A DNA stretch of 64,000 nt from Pezicula radicicola (taxonomy: Eukaryota > Ascomycota > Leotiomycetes > Helotiales > Dermateaceae), in the NCBI GenBank assembly GCA_003008705.1, contig PDUO01000045.1, positions 348,342-412,341 of the forward strand, in the 5' to 3' direction. The translations under genes were made by a program, and so were the position numbers. Under the pieces are notes generated by a model, which had not been told where the DNA came from, ran no database searches, and was given only the letters and a program-made list of their open reading frames with translations. Below, in pieces: positions 12,018-22,100 of the stretch. Each line of letters begins with the position of its first letter. Positions within the stretch are counted from its first letter, which is position 1.

Positions 12018-12092
12018 GAAACAATAGCTGTTGTGTTTGAAGGGCCTGGTATAGGTGGTCAAATGATTCCGCCACCTAAAGTTGAGCTTCTT
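12018..12092 (+). repeat. Right copy of the ~73-bp direct repeat
   Basis: This is the partner of 6719-6791. It encodes the same Vip1 segment with a few transition differences, and the downstream Vip1 coding sequence continues only from this copy. Confidence 0.8.
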
Positions 12093-12464
12093 GACGACGG
12101 CGACACCTTGAGCGTAACACTCACGGCAAGGAGATTCGATATATCAACACTCTTACTAGGGATGAAGCCGTAATAGCTAGTCGTATTACTAATAGCTTCG
12201 GCCAGAGAGTCTGTGGTTTTGACATTTTGTGTATTAAGGGAAAGAGTTCTGTTATTGACGTCAACGGATGGACACTCATCAAAAACAACGATAAATATTA
12301 CAACCAATGTACGAGAATCTTGAAAGATATGTTCATCCAGGAAAAGCAACACAAAGATGGAGTACTAGTTTCCGAGACTTCTAACAGTAATACTACATTC
12401 CCCGGACACTCTAGTAATATTTCAACTTTATCTACCAGCAGGAGAGAGACTGTTCTAAAAGACA

Positions 12465-12537
12465 ATCACCAAGCATATTAAAATTATCAAGCTTCACAAA
12501 ATCACCAAGCTTCACAAAACCACCAAACTTGACAAAA
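12465..12537 (+). repeat. Short tandem repeat, ~17-bp unit (CACCAAGCTTCACAAAA-like)
   Basis: About four imperfect units lie in tandem inside the Vip1 pseudogene and give an NHQASQ-type amino-acid repeat in the old reading frame. Confidence 0.7.
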
Positions 12538-12989
12538 CCCCATGGTTACTACTCTAAGGAACAAACTAAAACGTTGCTACACAGGAACCGCTCTAAGAAA
12601 CAAACTGAAATATTGCGGCCGCCTACTCGTAAGCATACCTAGAAATTAAAAGGTATGGTCTCGGTCATTTATCACACAGATCGAACACCCAAACAAAATT
12701 ATATGTTTACCTTTTACACTACACTATTCGTAGAATTGCTTAAAGGTCGCCTGGAAGAGGTCTTGTTGATAGGAGAGGCAGTACACTGTTTTGTACAACG
12801 TGTCGGATCCGCAAAGTCAAGTTGAGTATGAATTACCAGAGAGAGGGTTAGAAATAGTATTGCTATGGTTATAGCCAGCTGTCAGAATGCGTATTTATCG
12901 TCAATAAACTCGAGTTTCTTTTCAACGCCCAAAATTAAGTCTCGCCACTATCTTACATTTAACACCTCCCTTTCACTTGTCTATATTTA

Positions 12990-13990
12990 TTGCCCTTCCC
13001 CTTGACCGCAGGAATCTTGCCATTTAGTGCTTTCTTCACCTCCGTCCGTCTCAACATCCCATGAAAAGAGCCCGTCCATCCCCGACTCTGGTATAATCTT
13101 GTATATTCCAAGAATGAACACATTACAGATTACCTCCTCCAACCGGCTCAGCCCCCTCTTCATATTTCCCCGTTTCCGAGCCTCGGTGACAAGATAGTCA
13201 CGCCGTGGCTTGTGTACTCTCGTGTACAAGTCAATTTATCTTGGTCCATATCGCTTCTCGCCTTGTCGTCAGAACTGGACAAGGCTGAGAAAATCGCCTT
13301 GCACAGCATCCTCGACCGTGCAACTGATCCCTTGTCCACTATCTGGCAGCATACAGTGCGCAGCATCCAGAATCACCTCTCTTGTCCTTCCCCAGACCCC
13401 ATCAGCCCCAATCACCAAATCCGCATCCACGCTTCCCTCATCCCCAAATTCAATTCTCACCGCATTCTCCCCATCTACCACCCTCTTCACCTCCTTTCCA
13501 AAGCTGATATCTTTATGATTCACCTTTTCCAGCACTGCATCATGCAGTGCAGCTCGCATAACCATCAGCGTGCCATGGTCATAACGCTTTCCGCCAGCAG
13601 GGAAGTTCCTTAGCATACGTACGGATGACACTTACGCTCCAACCACCTCAACCTCGATATTAGCAGCCTTGGTACGCTCACAGATACCATGGTCCAGTGA
13701 CTTAAAGACATGGAAACCGTTTAGACTGAGGCCAAGTCCGCCTCTAAGCGCGGTAGTAACGTTCGTTGTTGCATCTGACTTGAGATTTAGTCTTTCTTCA
13801 GCATCAATTACACTGGTAGTGAGAACGGAGGAATTTGGGTTGGAGTGTAATTTGGAGAGGTAGGGTAGTAGTAGGTAGGACTCGTAGATATGAATGGAGA
13901 GATCTGGAATACAGGGAGAGAGGTGCTTTTTAAGAAAGAGGAGGTGGTTTAATCGCCAACGCCAGTTCCAACAATAGCGATAGACTTCAT
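12990..13990 (-). pseudogene. FAD-dependent monooxygenase fragment
   Basis: On the minus strand an ATG at about 13,990 begins MKSIAIVGTGVGD, a dinucleotide-binding GxGxxG start that runs into a stop. The next recognisable piece, GGLGLSLNGFHVFKSLDHG, comes after a gap. The frame 13,269-13,631 then shows RYDHGTLMVMRAALHDAVLEK and ADLVIGADGVWGRTRE, the DG motif typical of PHBH-fold FAD monooxygenases. The C-terminal GD motif is not found; the frame decays below 13,269. It is a broken member of the salicylate-hydroxylase-like monooxygenase family. Such enzymes hydroxylate aromatic or secondary-metabolite substrates. Confidence 0.7.
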
Positions 13991-14539
13991 GGTACTGATT
14001 GTAAAGCTGAGAGTGAGGCCTTACCTTTAGTCAGGGTGGTTGTTGGTGCTGCAGTTACAGAGCTGAATTGCGGTGCGGTTGATTACAGCAAGAAGTGACT
14101 CAGGGTTACTTTAACTAATACAAAGCGATACTTAGACATAGTCAGGCGAAAGTAAGGAACAAGACCTTCAAAGTTCAAAAGTTATTTGAGATTTGAGAAA
14201 GATAGGCGTGGGTATATTTATAGCCTCTGGTCCCCCCTCGCTTCAAACTCGTGGCCCTAGGAATTAAATTATCCTAACCAACTAGTGTCCTATTTCAATC
14301 CTCTTCCAGGACCTGTCTCTATGCCTGGATCTTCCATTGGTGACTACCTATCATACGCCATATTAGATTCTCCATCCGTTTGTGGCTAGGTAATTCATTG
14401 TTGGTCTTGCTATATAGTCTCTATATCTATATTAACAATAGGTCCTTCCTCTGTATCTTATCCAAGCCTTCCAGCTCCTCACCCGCACTATTATCTTTCT
14501 AGAAGAAGAAAGTATCGCCCAAATCCTATAAAGTTAACA

Positions 14540-14965
14540 TCGATACCTCTTCTTCCCGCTTGATTGGGTATTAGATCATTTATGGTCTTGGTATCGGCCT
14601 CACTTAGAACGTGGCTTTCCTCTCTGTCCAGGCCAACAACGGACCCAAAGTAGTTCCGGCTGCGATTGTAATCGTCTTATTTGTACAGCTATTTGGTGGT
14701 ATGTACGGCCCTGTTATTGGCAATTCCATTTTAAGCGCCTCTCTCAGGAAGTATCTACCTGCATTCGGTGTGCCTTCAGACACAGCTAAAGCTGTTGAGG
14801 GGTCTATTCAAGTGATTTGGGAGTTGGAAGGTGACCTTTGAATCTCAGTCATCAAGGCCTATCTTAGGTCTCTCAATAATGTCTACATTGCTGTGGTTCT
14901 TGTTTCTTTCTTAATTATCTGTAGTATTGCTTATCGGGAATATTAGCTTGAAGTCAAAGAGGTTG
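14540..14965 (+). pseudogene. MFS efflux transporter C-terminal fragment
   Basis: The frame reads YGLGIGLT, stop, NVAFLSVQANNGPKVVPAA, then hydrophobic segments (VIVLFVQLFGGMYGPVIGNS), and after a second stop AYLRSLNNVYIAVVLVSFL. This order matches the last membrane helices of fungal 14-helix (DHA2-type) drug or toxin exporters. Only the 3' end of the gene is recognisable and it has several in-frame stops. Its neighbour, an FAD-monooxygenase fragment, suggests that a secondary-metabolism locus once decayed here, but that is inference. Confidence 0.7.
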
Positions 14966-14969
14966 GTGT

Positions 14970-17850
14970 AGTGTTCTTTCCAAAGTGGGGGCAGATGGGG
15001 TTAGAGACTGGCTGTGTCACTGAGAAATATAGAGTGATACTAATGAACAAAATTATTAAATTCTTGTGTGATTTCCAGCACATATCTTGCGCACCTTTAG
15101 AGACTATATATAGACTAGATACATTTGAAGGAGATGCTTAAAGCCATCTCTCGGCCTAGCCAACCCGTTCCGGCGTCAAGTTCTGTCTGCCACTCAGAAA
15201 TCCAGCAGCACCAGCTTTTCCATATCCGGTGCTTTAACTTCTACGACGCCCAAACACTCTCCAGTATAGTATATACTAAATTTGCTCCTGTATGGCGAAA
15301 CCATCTATCCTAAGACTCTTGTGTTATTCAATTTATGGAGTCATCCAATTAATATCTTCAGCTCAGCGTCTTAACTACTACATCAAATCATCAACTCCAT
15401 CCATTCCTCATAACACCCTCCCCACCCCTGGCAACTTAAGCAGCCCCCCATGCTAGCGCCCAACTTCCCAACACCCTCAGTGTCTTTATCCTATTTCCCT
15501 TCCTATATTACTTTTTAGCACCCACTATAGCCGCAACAAGCACAACCAGATACACCACAAAAGTAGTATAACTCCCTCTCGCAACGTCCTAATTCCCCAC
15601 CCTCCACCTATTCCCTAATCACTTCCTTCTTTCAAACAACCTCAGCAAAGAAGAACCGATTAAATATCCTGTTGTTTCATTCCAAATCGCGTAGGAGAGA
15701 GCAAGCAGGTTGAATCTACCGCTTGCGGAAGCAATACTATACTTTTCGGGATATTAATAGAGTAAAAATCCTATATCAACTCCGGAGAGAATGCTGGCAG
15801 TAATCAATACCCCTTTCTTCACCCTACTCATCTTAGGAAGTTTAATCTCCCCTCCCGACCCCTGAACCCAAAACCAACACAGCAAGTAAATAAGAAAGGG
15901 AAAAAGATTATAGGTGTTACTTATCTACATCCTATTAACCAGCCTCGGATGCAAGGCTCTTCTACTCTACTCTACTGAATCTAACGGTTATACAGAAGCT
16001 ATGTAGGTCGGAGACATTCGAAAATGTGGTTCTTACAAGTACGTCTTAGGATCTTATTAAGGAGGACTCGGGAGTTCGAAGAGAGAACAAGCTCTACTAG
16101 ACACCGCAGTTTTAGGGAGGTATTGAAAAGGAATAGGTCGAGGGTTATTAGGATACATATAGGATTACACTCAATCAAAGGATGTTCTTCCGTACTTGGC
16201 TAGGAAACGCGAGGTTGTACTATAAATTTAGAGAGAAATGGTGAAGGACGAAAAGAAGTTGTTAGATACGGCAGTAGTTTAGAAGCTCAACTAAGAGTTG
16301 GTAAGACTTTAGGAGGAGCAACAACAGCAAAAGGGAGCTATGGAGGAGCGTGCCTAAGCAGAGCTGAAACTTCGAGAGGAGAAAAACCAGTGTAAATTGG
16401 CTGAGGAGCTCGCCTGTTAGAAGGCCGTACATTAACTTTAGAAAGAACTTGTCAAATCGAGGCAACGAACAGAGCAGCGCATTCAACAGGAGAGAAAAGG
16501 AGACTTGCGAGACAAGTAGCGCGAGAAGTAGAAAAAGAAAGACGGAGGTTAAAGGAGATATAAATACAGAAAGAGAAGCTTGCTCGAGAACAAAGGAAAA
16601 TAGAAGTCGCTTAGATAGAAAAAGCAGAGAAGGAGATGAAAAAGTGAGAAATTATTGTGAAGGATGTACTCGCGGCCAGATATCGAGCAGAGATGAGGAC
16701 TTAGCGCGAGGTGTTTTTTGAAGTATATTCGGATGGACATTCCCACCAATGAAGTACTATACAACAGCTGCCCTAGCGTAGTCTCCTGTATTATGCTCGA
16801 AATGACTAATAGGAGATCGGGAATGCATGTATATATCTTCATGTCCACTTATATAAGTACCTATTGTATTCTAACATCTCCACAGCAGAGTGGGGAGTAA
16901 ATTAAATTATTGCTTTTCACACCGTTTTCAGACTACACTCGAATATAAGTCCCTCCTTGAATTTAACGAACAGAGGAGATGTAAGACCTTAGAATGTTTA
17001 AATAAGATCCGATTACCCTCTTACTTGTCCCAATCCTATCTTACTAGTAGCCGTCTTTCTAAATTAGTACCTATTTCTAAATTTTCTAGCGGAAGGTGCT
17101 CCTAGCGAACCATTGTTATAGGATCCATCCCGAATAACTAGACGACCGAAATTAGATATACCATAATATCACCTGCAATCCTCTATTAGGGCACACCCAT
17201 TGTCCTCATTACACCTTAAAACCTAGACAGCACCTCTAATATAGCGCCTATGTCCTCCTCCTAGTGGCTCGGAAACTAATACATGCTCGGCCTCGGCGCC
17301 ATCTCTCTGTCCACTATAATCCTTATTTATACTAAACAATGCGGCCTTAACCTCGCTTCTAACCTGGTCATCCTAGCAAGAATTGTAGAATGTCCTACAA
17401 AAATAGAGGCGGAGCTCGTTAGGATCTATAAGATGATACAGGATGCGGATACAAAGGGGGTTCATTGCTTTAGAGATCAAGGTTTTAAGGACGCATGTCC
17501 ATAAGGAGATTCGGATAGAGGGTTTTAAAAATCGCATTGATACTGATAAATGGAAGCTAATGATAATGAGCTTTTAGGAGTTGTATAGTCTAAAGGAAAA
17601 GAAGGTAGATAAGTTTGTGTTAGCGAAGATTTCGGAGGAGGAGTATAGAGGGTTTTCTAATGCCGCCTATATCGAGGAGGTGGTGTATAAGAATGGGTTT
17701 GAGGTAATATAAAATCCTTAGCTCTCGCCCTATATTTAGAATATGATGAACCATAGCGACTAGATAGATAGATAGAATGGCATAGACCAAGAATTAGTTC
17801 TCTCCGTGGCAGCGGGCGATATTCGCGCTCTTGTTAGATTGTAAAAACAG
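14970..17850. other. Decayed repeat-like DNA; possible transposon charged-tail remnant near 16,250-16,720
   Basis: No intact gene is visible. Between about 16,250 and 16,720 the plus strand encodes very Glu/Lys/Arg-rich, coiled-coil-like peptide with many TAG/TAA codons (for example KELVKSRQRTEQRIQQERKG). Such sequence is reminiscent of C-terminal tails of pogo/Fot1-type fungal transposases, but no catalytic motif could be read. An open frame at 17,283-17,504 (73 aa) is of unknown nature. Confidence 0.35.
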
Positions 17851-17857
17851 GTTCACG

Positions 17858-18050
17858 AATCTGATCTCCGTTTTGTAGTATTCCTAGTTATGTGCGACCT
17901 GTTCACTCCAGACAGAGAACTGACACAGGAGCTTCGTTTTCGCTTTCTAATAACGTTTGTCATTAGTGATAGAAGTCTAGGAATACCATAGAGATTTACA
18001 AAAAGGCCACAAGCGTTGTAGACAGGGAGGCCGTCTGTTGATTAACTTGG
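17858..18050 (-). pseudogene. Half of a GATA-type zinc finger
   Basis: The minus strand encodes NACGLFVNLYGIPRLLSL followed by MTNVIRKRKRSS. This is the second half of a GATA finger and its basic tail, as in nitrogen- or iron-regulatory GATA factors. The first Cys of the expected CNACG is Tyr, and the first half of the finger is absent, so it cannot fold. It is read in the same frame as the HMG-box remnant immediately upstream on its strand. Confidence 0.6.
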
Positions 18051-18061
18051 GCATCAACAAC

Positions 18062-18930
18062 GGAGGAGGGTAGCATTGTCCCGTCCGGTGGGTATGCTGG
18101 ACGGATCCGGCTAGCTCGACGGTCGCCTGCGTTTGTCATTTGGGGGAATTGTTGGAGTGATGTGGTGCTCTTGTTGCGCTGGCCTTCGCTCTACGGAAGC
18201 GATTGATGGCCCCCCACTAAAGATAGACTCGCGATAGCCAAGTAGGACGGTCGAAAATATTGTATTTGGTAAGCCTTGGCGCTTTGGATTTCTAATGCTA
18301 ATATCGAGTTCCGGCGTGTTCGACGGTTGGGGGGGCGGTACGTGGTCGCCACCGTTCGGCTAGTAGGTTATATTTGGCGGAGGTTCGGCCTGCTGGGAGC
18401 TGGAAAGATCGATCCCCTGTTGGCTATCACCACTACTTGTAGTAGCATTACTTGCAGTGCTTTGTTAGGCCTTGAGTTGGGCCCTTTGGGAGGATTCGGG
18501 TCGGTTGCTAGGTCGGTTGGCAGGCTATTGGCGGAGGTGGGCGCGTCGGTATTGGCAGTCTCGGGAGGGTACCTAGTTGTCGAATTAACTGTTTAGCTTT
18601 GAATTCCGCAAGATACTGTGCTTATTCCTTGTAGCTATCCATCTTTCTGTACTCGGCGAGTTCGCTATTATATTTTTCCTTAGTAGTGGAAGCTTGCGGC
18701 TGGTAAAGTTCCTTCTCGCTAGGTGGGAGGCTTTGCTGGTACTCCCTGGCAAGCTTCGTTGTTTCCGTAGATGGGGGGCTTCTCGCTTTGTATTCTTGGT
18801 GTGTTTTGTTTAGGGAGGTTGTGTATGCTGGAGGGGGCCTTTTGGGTGCGTTTTTATCTGGTTTGGGTCGGTAGTTCACCTTCATCGTCACGCGGATAGT
18901 TCGAAGTCCTCGCAATGGATTCGATGTCAT
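18062..18930 (-). pseudogene. HMG-box protein gene with in-frame stops
   Basis: The open part (18,622-18,930) has an HMG box: KPDKNAPKRPPPAYTTSLNK, then PPSEKELYQPQASTTKEKYN and LAEYRKMDSYKE. This resembles fungal HMG-box proteins. Below it the same frame continues with motifs such as LGYRESIFSGGPSIASVE, NDKRRRPSS and PDPSSIPTGRDNA, interrupted by TAG/TAA codons. The frame is otherwise preserved, which argues for point-mutational decay. A real chromosomal-protein gene of this kind must exist elsewhere. Confidence 0.7.
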
Positions 18931-19171
18931 AAACGGCCGAAAGTTTCCAATTAAGTACTTGGGAGGTATTATGATAAGAGTCTACTATAATTACAAGACG
19001 GTTGCATTCGAGTCCCTGCTCTAGATGTCGGGATTATAATGCGGGGGATTGAAAATACCAGCTTGCAGCAAATAAACAGGGCCCCTGAGATTATATACAC
19101 TAGCCCCCTGACCGGACCCTGCACTCGATAATCGATGATGACTCCTTCACACATCATAGCCATCACCCAAC
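18931..19171. other. 3' flank of the PKS gene
   Basis: No gene is seen. This is the boundary between the decayed left region and the intact biosynthetic cluster. Confidence 0.4.
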
Positions 19172-22100
19172 TCATTTGGCCGCAATGACCTGGTCCGCCA
19201 CATGCCGGCACAACTCGACGGTCGGCTGCTTCTTCAAAATAACAAACACAGGAACCTCCACTCCGAACTGCTTGAGGAACCAGTACCGCAGCTCGACCGC
19301 AATGAGCGAGTCAACACCAAGCACATACGCCGGCTTGCCGACATCGAGACTCTCCGCCGGCACCGACAGCGACTTGCTCAACTTCCCAAGCAACGCCAGC
19401 GTGACAATCTGCCCAGCCTCTTCAGCATCAGCCGTCGCCCTGATGAGCGCCAGGTAGTCGACCGCCGTCGCCTCACCCTCGCCGCCGCCCCCGGTGCCGT
19501 TGACCAGCTCGACCTGGCCCAAACGAAGGAGGTTCTTGAACAGCGGCTTGCCCACCCAGTGCAACACACCATCCTGGAACATCCGATACAGCTTCGCAGG
19601 CTTATCATGGATATTCACCACCTGCGCCGCGCCGCCGGCGCAGTCATACCTCGGATCACACAACACGTCTAAAATCGCCATTAGCTGCCTCTGCGTCAAC
19701 CCACCCAGCCCAGCGCGCAAACTCTTCGTCACGTCCTCAAAGTTATCGCTCGCCCACCCAGCCTCCAGGACCAAGCCGAGATCGAACGAGACGCCCTTGA
19801 GCCCGCTGGCGGCGCGGTGCCGCGCGAGCGCGTCTTCGAAGGTGTTGCCGGCTGCGTAGTTGGCTTGCGCGGGGTTGCCGATGATGCCGCTCATGGAGGA
19901 GAGGAAGACCATGAAGTCCATATCCTTCGGCAGGAGCTCGTGGAGGTTCCAGGAGCCTTGGTACTTGGGCGCTAGGGCGCGGTGGAATTGCGAGACGGTC
20001 ATGTTGGAGAGCATGTTGTCCGACAACACCATCGCCGCCTGGATGCAGCCTTTGATCGGCGGCAGTGTCTTGCTAGCCTCCTCTAGGGTGGACTCGAGGA
20101 CAGCGCGGTTGGAGATATCCGACGCCGGCGCGTGGATTACAACGCCTTGGGCTTCCATCTCTTTGATGAAGGCGATCACGTCGGCGCGCCCAGCTACGCC
20201 TCGCGACGAGGTGACGAGGAAATGCCTCGCGCCGCGAGAGGCCATCCAGCGCATAATCTCGCGCCCCAACCCGCCCAACCCACCGCTAATAACATAAGTA
20301 GCCTGCGCTTCAAACCCATACGCCGGCGTCCGCGCGGGCTGATACACCACCACATCACCCGGCGTCTCAAAATCAATAACCGCCTTCCCAGCAATCTTAC
20401 CGCCCTGCAAAGCGCGCATCGCCTCCTCAATCATACTCGGCGCAAAGGCATGCAGCGGCTTGGGGTTATGCAACCCGGGATTCGCCGCAAACAGGCTAAA
20501 CACATCGTCGAGCACGAGTTGCATCAGCGGTTTGTTCTCGGCGTACATTCCCGCGACGTCGACGGCCGCGAAGGTGACGTTGCGCAGGAAGTGGCCCATC
20601 TCGAGCGTGTTGTTGGCAAGGATGTCGGCTTTGCCGATGTCGATGAAGCGGCCGAAGGGTGCGGTGCAGCGCCACGAGTGTTGGAGGAGTTCGCCGCCGA
20701 GGGAGTTGAGGACAACGTCAACGCCGCGATTGGCTGTGGCGTGGAACACGTCGTCGACGAAGCTGGCCTCTCTGCTGTGGAAGATGTGGTCGTCCGCGAG
20801 GCCGTAAAGCTCCTTCACCAGCTCGCGCTTCCACTCGCTTCCTACCGTGACGAAGACGTCCGCCCCGCGCAGCTGCGCGAGCTGAATAGCAGCCTGCCCC
20901 ACCGCACCAGCCCCAGCGTGGATTAACACACTCTCGCCCCTGCGCAGCCGGCCCACATAATCAAACGCATACACAACCGTAGCCCACACAGCAGGGATAG
21001 CAGCCGCGTCTAAGAACGAGATGTCCCCGCGCGGGATCTTGCGCGTCGACGCCTCGTCGCAGCACACGTAGGTTCCGCAGCAGCCACCCGTCGAGAAGAT
21101 GAAGTACATAACCCGGTCGCCGGGTTGCAAGGTTGTGCAGTCTGGCCCGACGCGGGTGACGGTGCCGGAGCCTTCGAGGCCGAGGCCGTCGCCGGGGACT
21201 TGGCCCAGGGAGATCATTACGTCGCGGAAGTTGAGGGAGGCGGCTGCTACTTCGATTTCGACTTCGCCGGGTTGCAGCTCGGTGCTGGGGGTGGGGGTTT
21301 CGGTGTAGTAGAGGGTGTCGAGGAGGCCGGGCTGTTGGATGGTTAGGTTTATGCGCGGTTTGGGAGCGGCTTGGCCGAGCGTAAAGGCGAGTTTGTCAGG
21401 GAGTTTCGCGCGCGCGGCGAGGGTCTGGTTAACGCTCTTCTGCGGGACGACGCGCGGGATGTGGATAAGGCTGTTGTGCACTGCATACTCGGACTCGGCG
21501 TCTGCGCTCTTGCCTCCTCCTATCTTGTGGAAGTGCTCGAGAAGACGGAGCACATAGCTCGCTCCCTTAGCCGGGTCGTCGGTCTCCAAGCTCAGGGTGA
21601 CGAAGGCCTGGTCACCCCGCTCAGAGCAGATACTTCTCGAGAAACCGACTGCCATCTCAGCGGCGGGGTTGCCGGCGCCGGGGCTGCCGCCGCGCGTGAG
21701 CCAGAGGACCGTCTTAGCGTCCAAGCTGATTTTTTTGAGGGCTTCGAATTGCGGGCCTGCAATGGTGCCGAGGAGGGAGGTGTCGAGCTCGAGCAAGCTG
21801 ATAACCTTAGTGCTGCTCAGCTCCAACCCGGCGGCAACCAGACCGTCGAGGGTGTACGTCTCGGCCTCGCCGATCCACGGCACGGCGGCGAGCTTCGCCT
21901 TCAGCATATCGGCGTGTGCAGCCTGCGCGGGATCCGCGAGGATAACCCAGCTCTCGCGCGCAGCTTCAACCTCAACCTCCTCTGGCCTTGTTGTAACGAG
22001 CGTTGAGACGCGGTGGCGAGGTTTGTACTCGTTATCCCTAAACACCATATCCACACCTGAGAAGCCCGCCGTCTTCAGCGCAGCATCCCACCCGTCTTCA

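Larger units (their letters stand above)
12018..12950 (+). pseudogene. vip1: Vip1/PPIP5K fragment, ATP-grasp end and start of phosphatase domain
   Basis: The piece starts with the duplicated VVFEGPGIGG...PPPKVELLDDGDTLSV. Near 12,110 it jumps to NTHGKEIRYINTLTR, so the sequence expected between these blocks in Vip1 is missing. It then runs through RVCGFDILCIKGKSSVIDV, NGWTLIKNNDKYY, LKDMFIQEKQHKDGV and SETSNSNTTFPGHSSNIST. After a repetitive NHQASQ stretch it continues as KLKGMVSVIYHTDRTPKQN (12,645 on). That is the histidine-acid-phosphatase motif of Vip1 (normally RHADRTPKQ) with Arg changed to Tyr, followed by LLKGRLEEVLLIGEA. Stops and frame breaks accumulate after about 12,830. It is non-functional. 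Together with 6182-6790 it represents one ancestral duplicate interrupted by about 5.2 kb. Confidence 0.85.

Noticed and set aside
20132..20926. Long plus-strand ORFs inside the PKS region (for example 264 aa here, 311 aa at 24,264, 211 aa at 21,371)
   Set aside because: They are antisense shadows of GC-rich PKS coding sequence; the minus-strand frames carry the conserved catalytic motifs.
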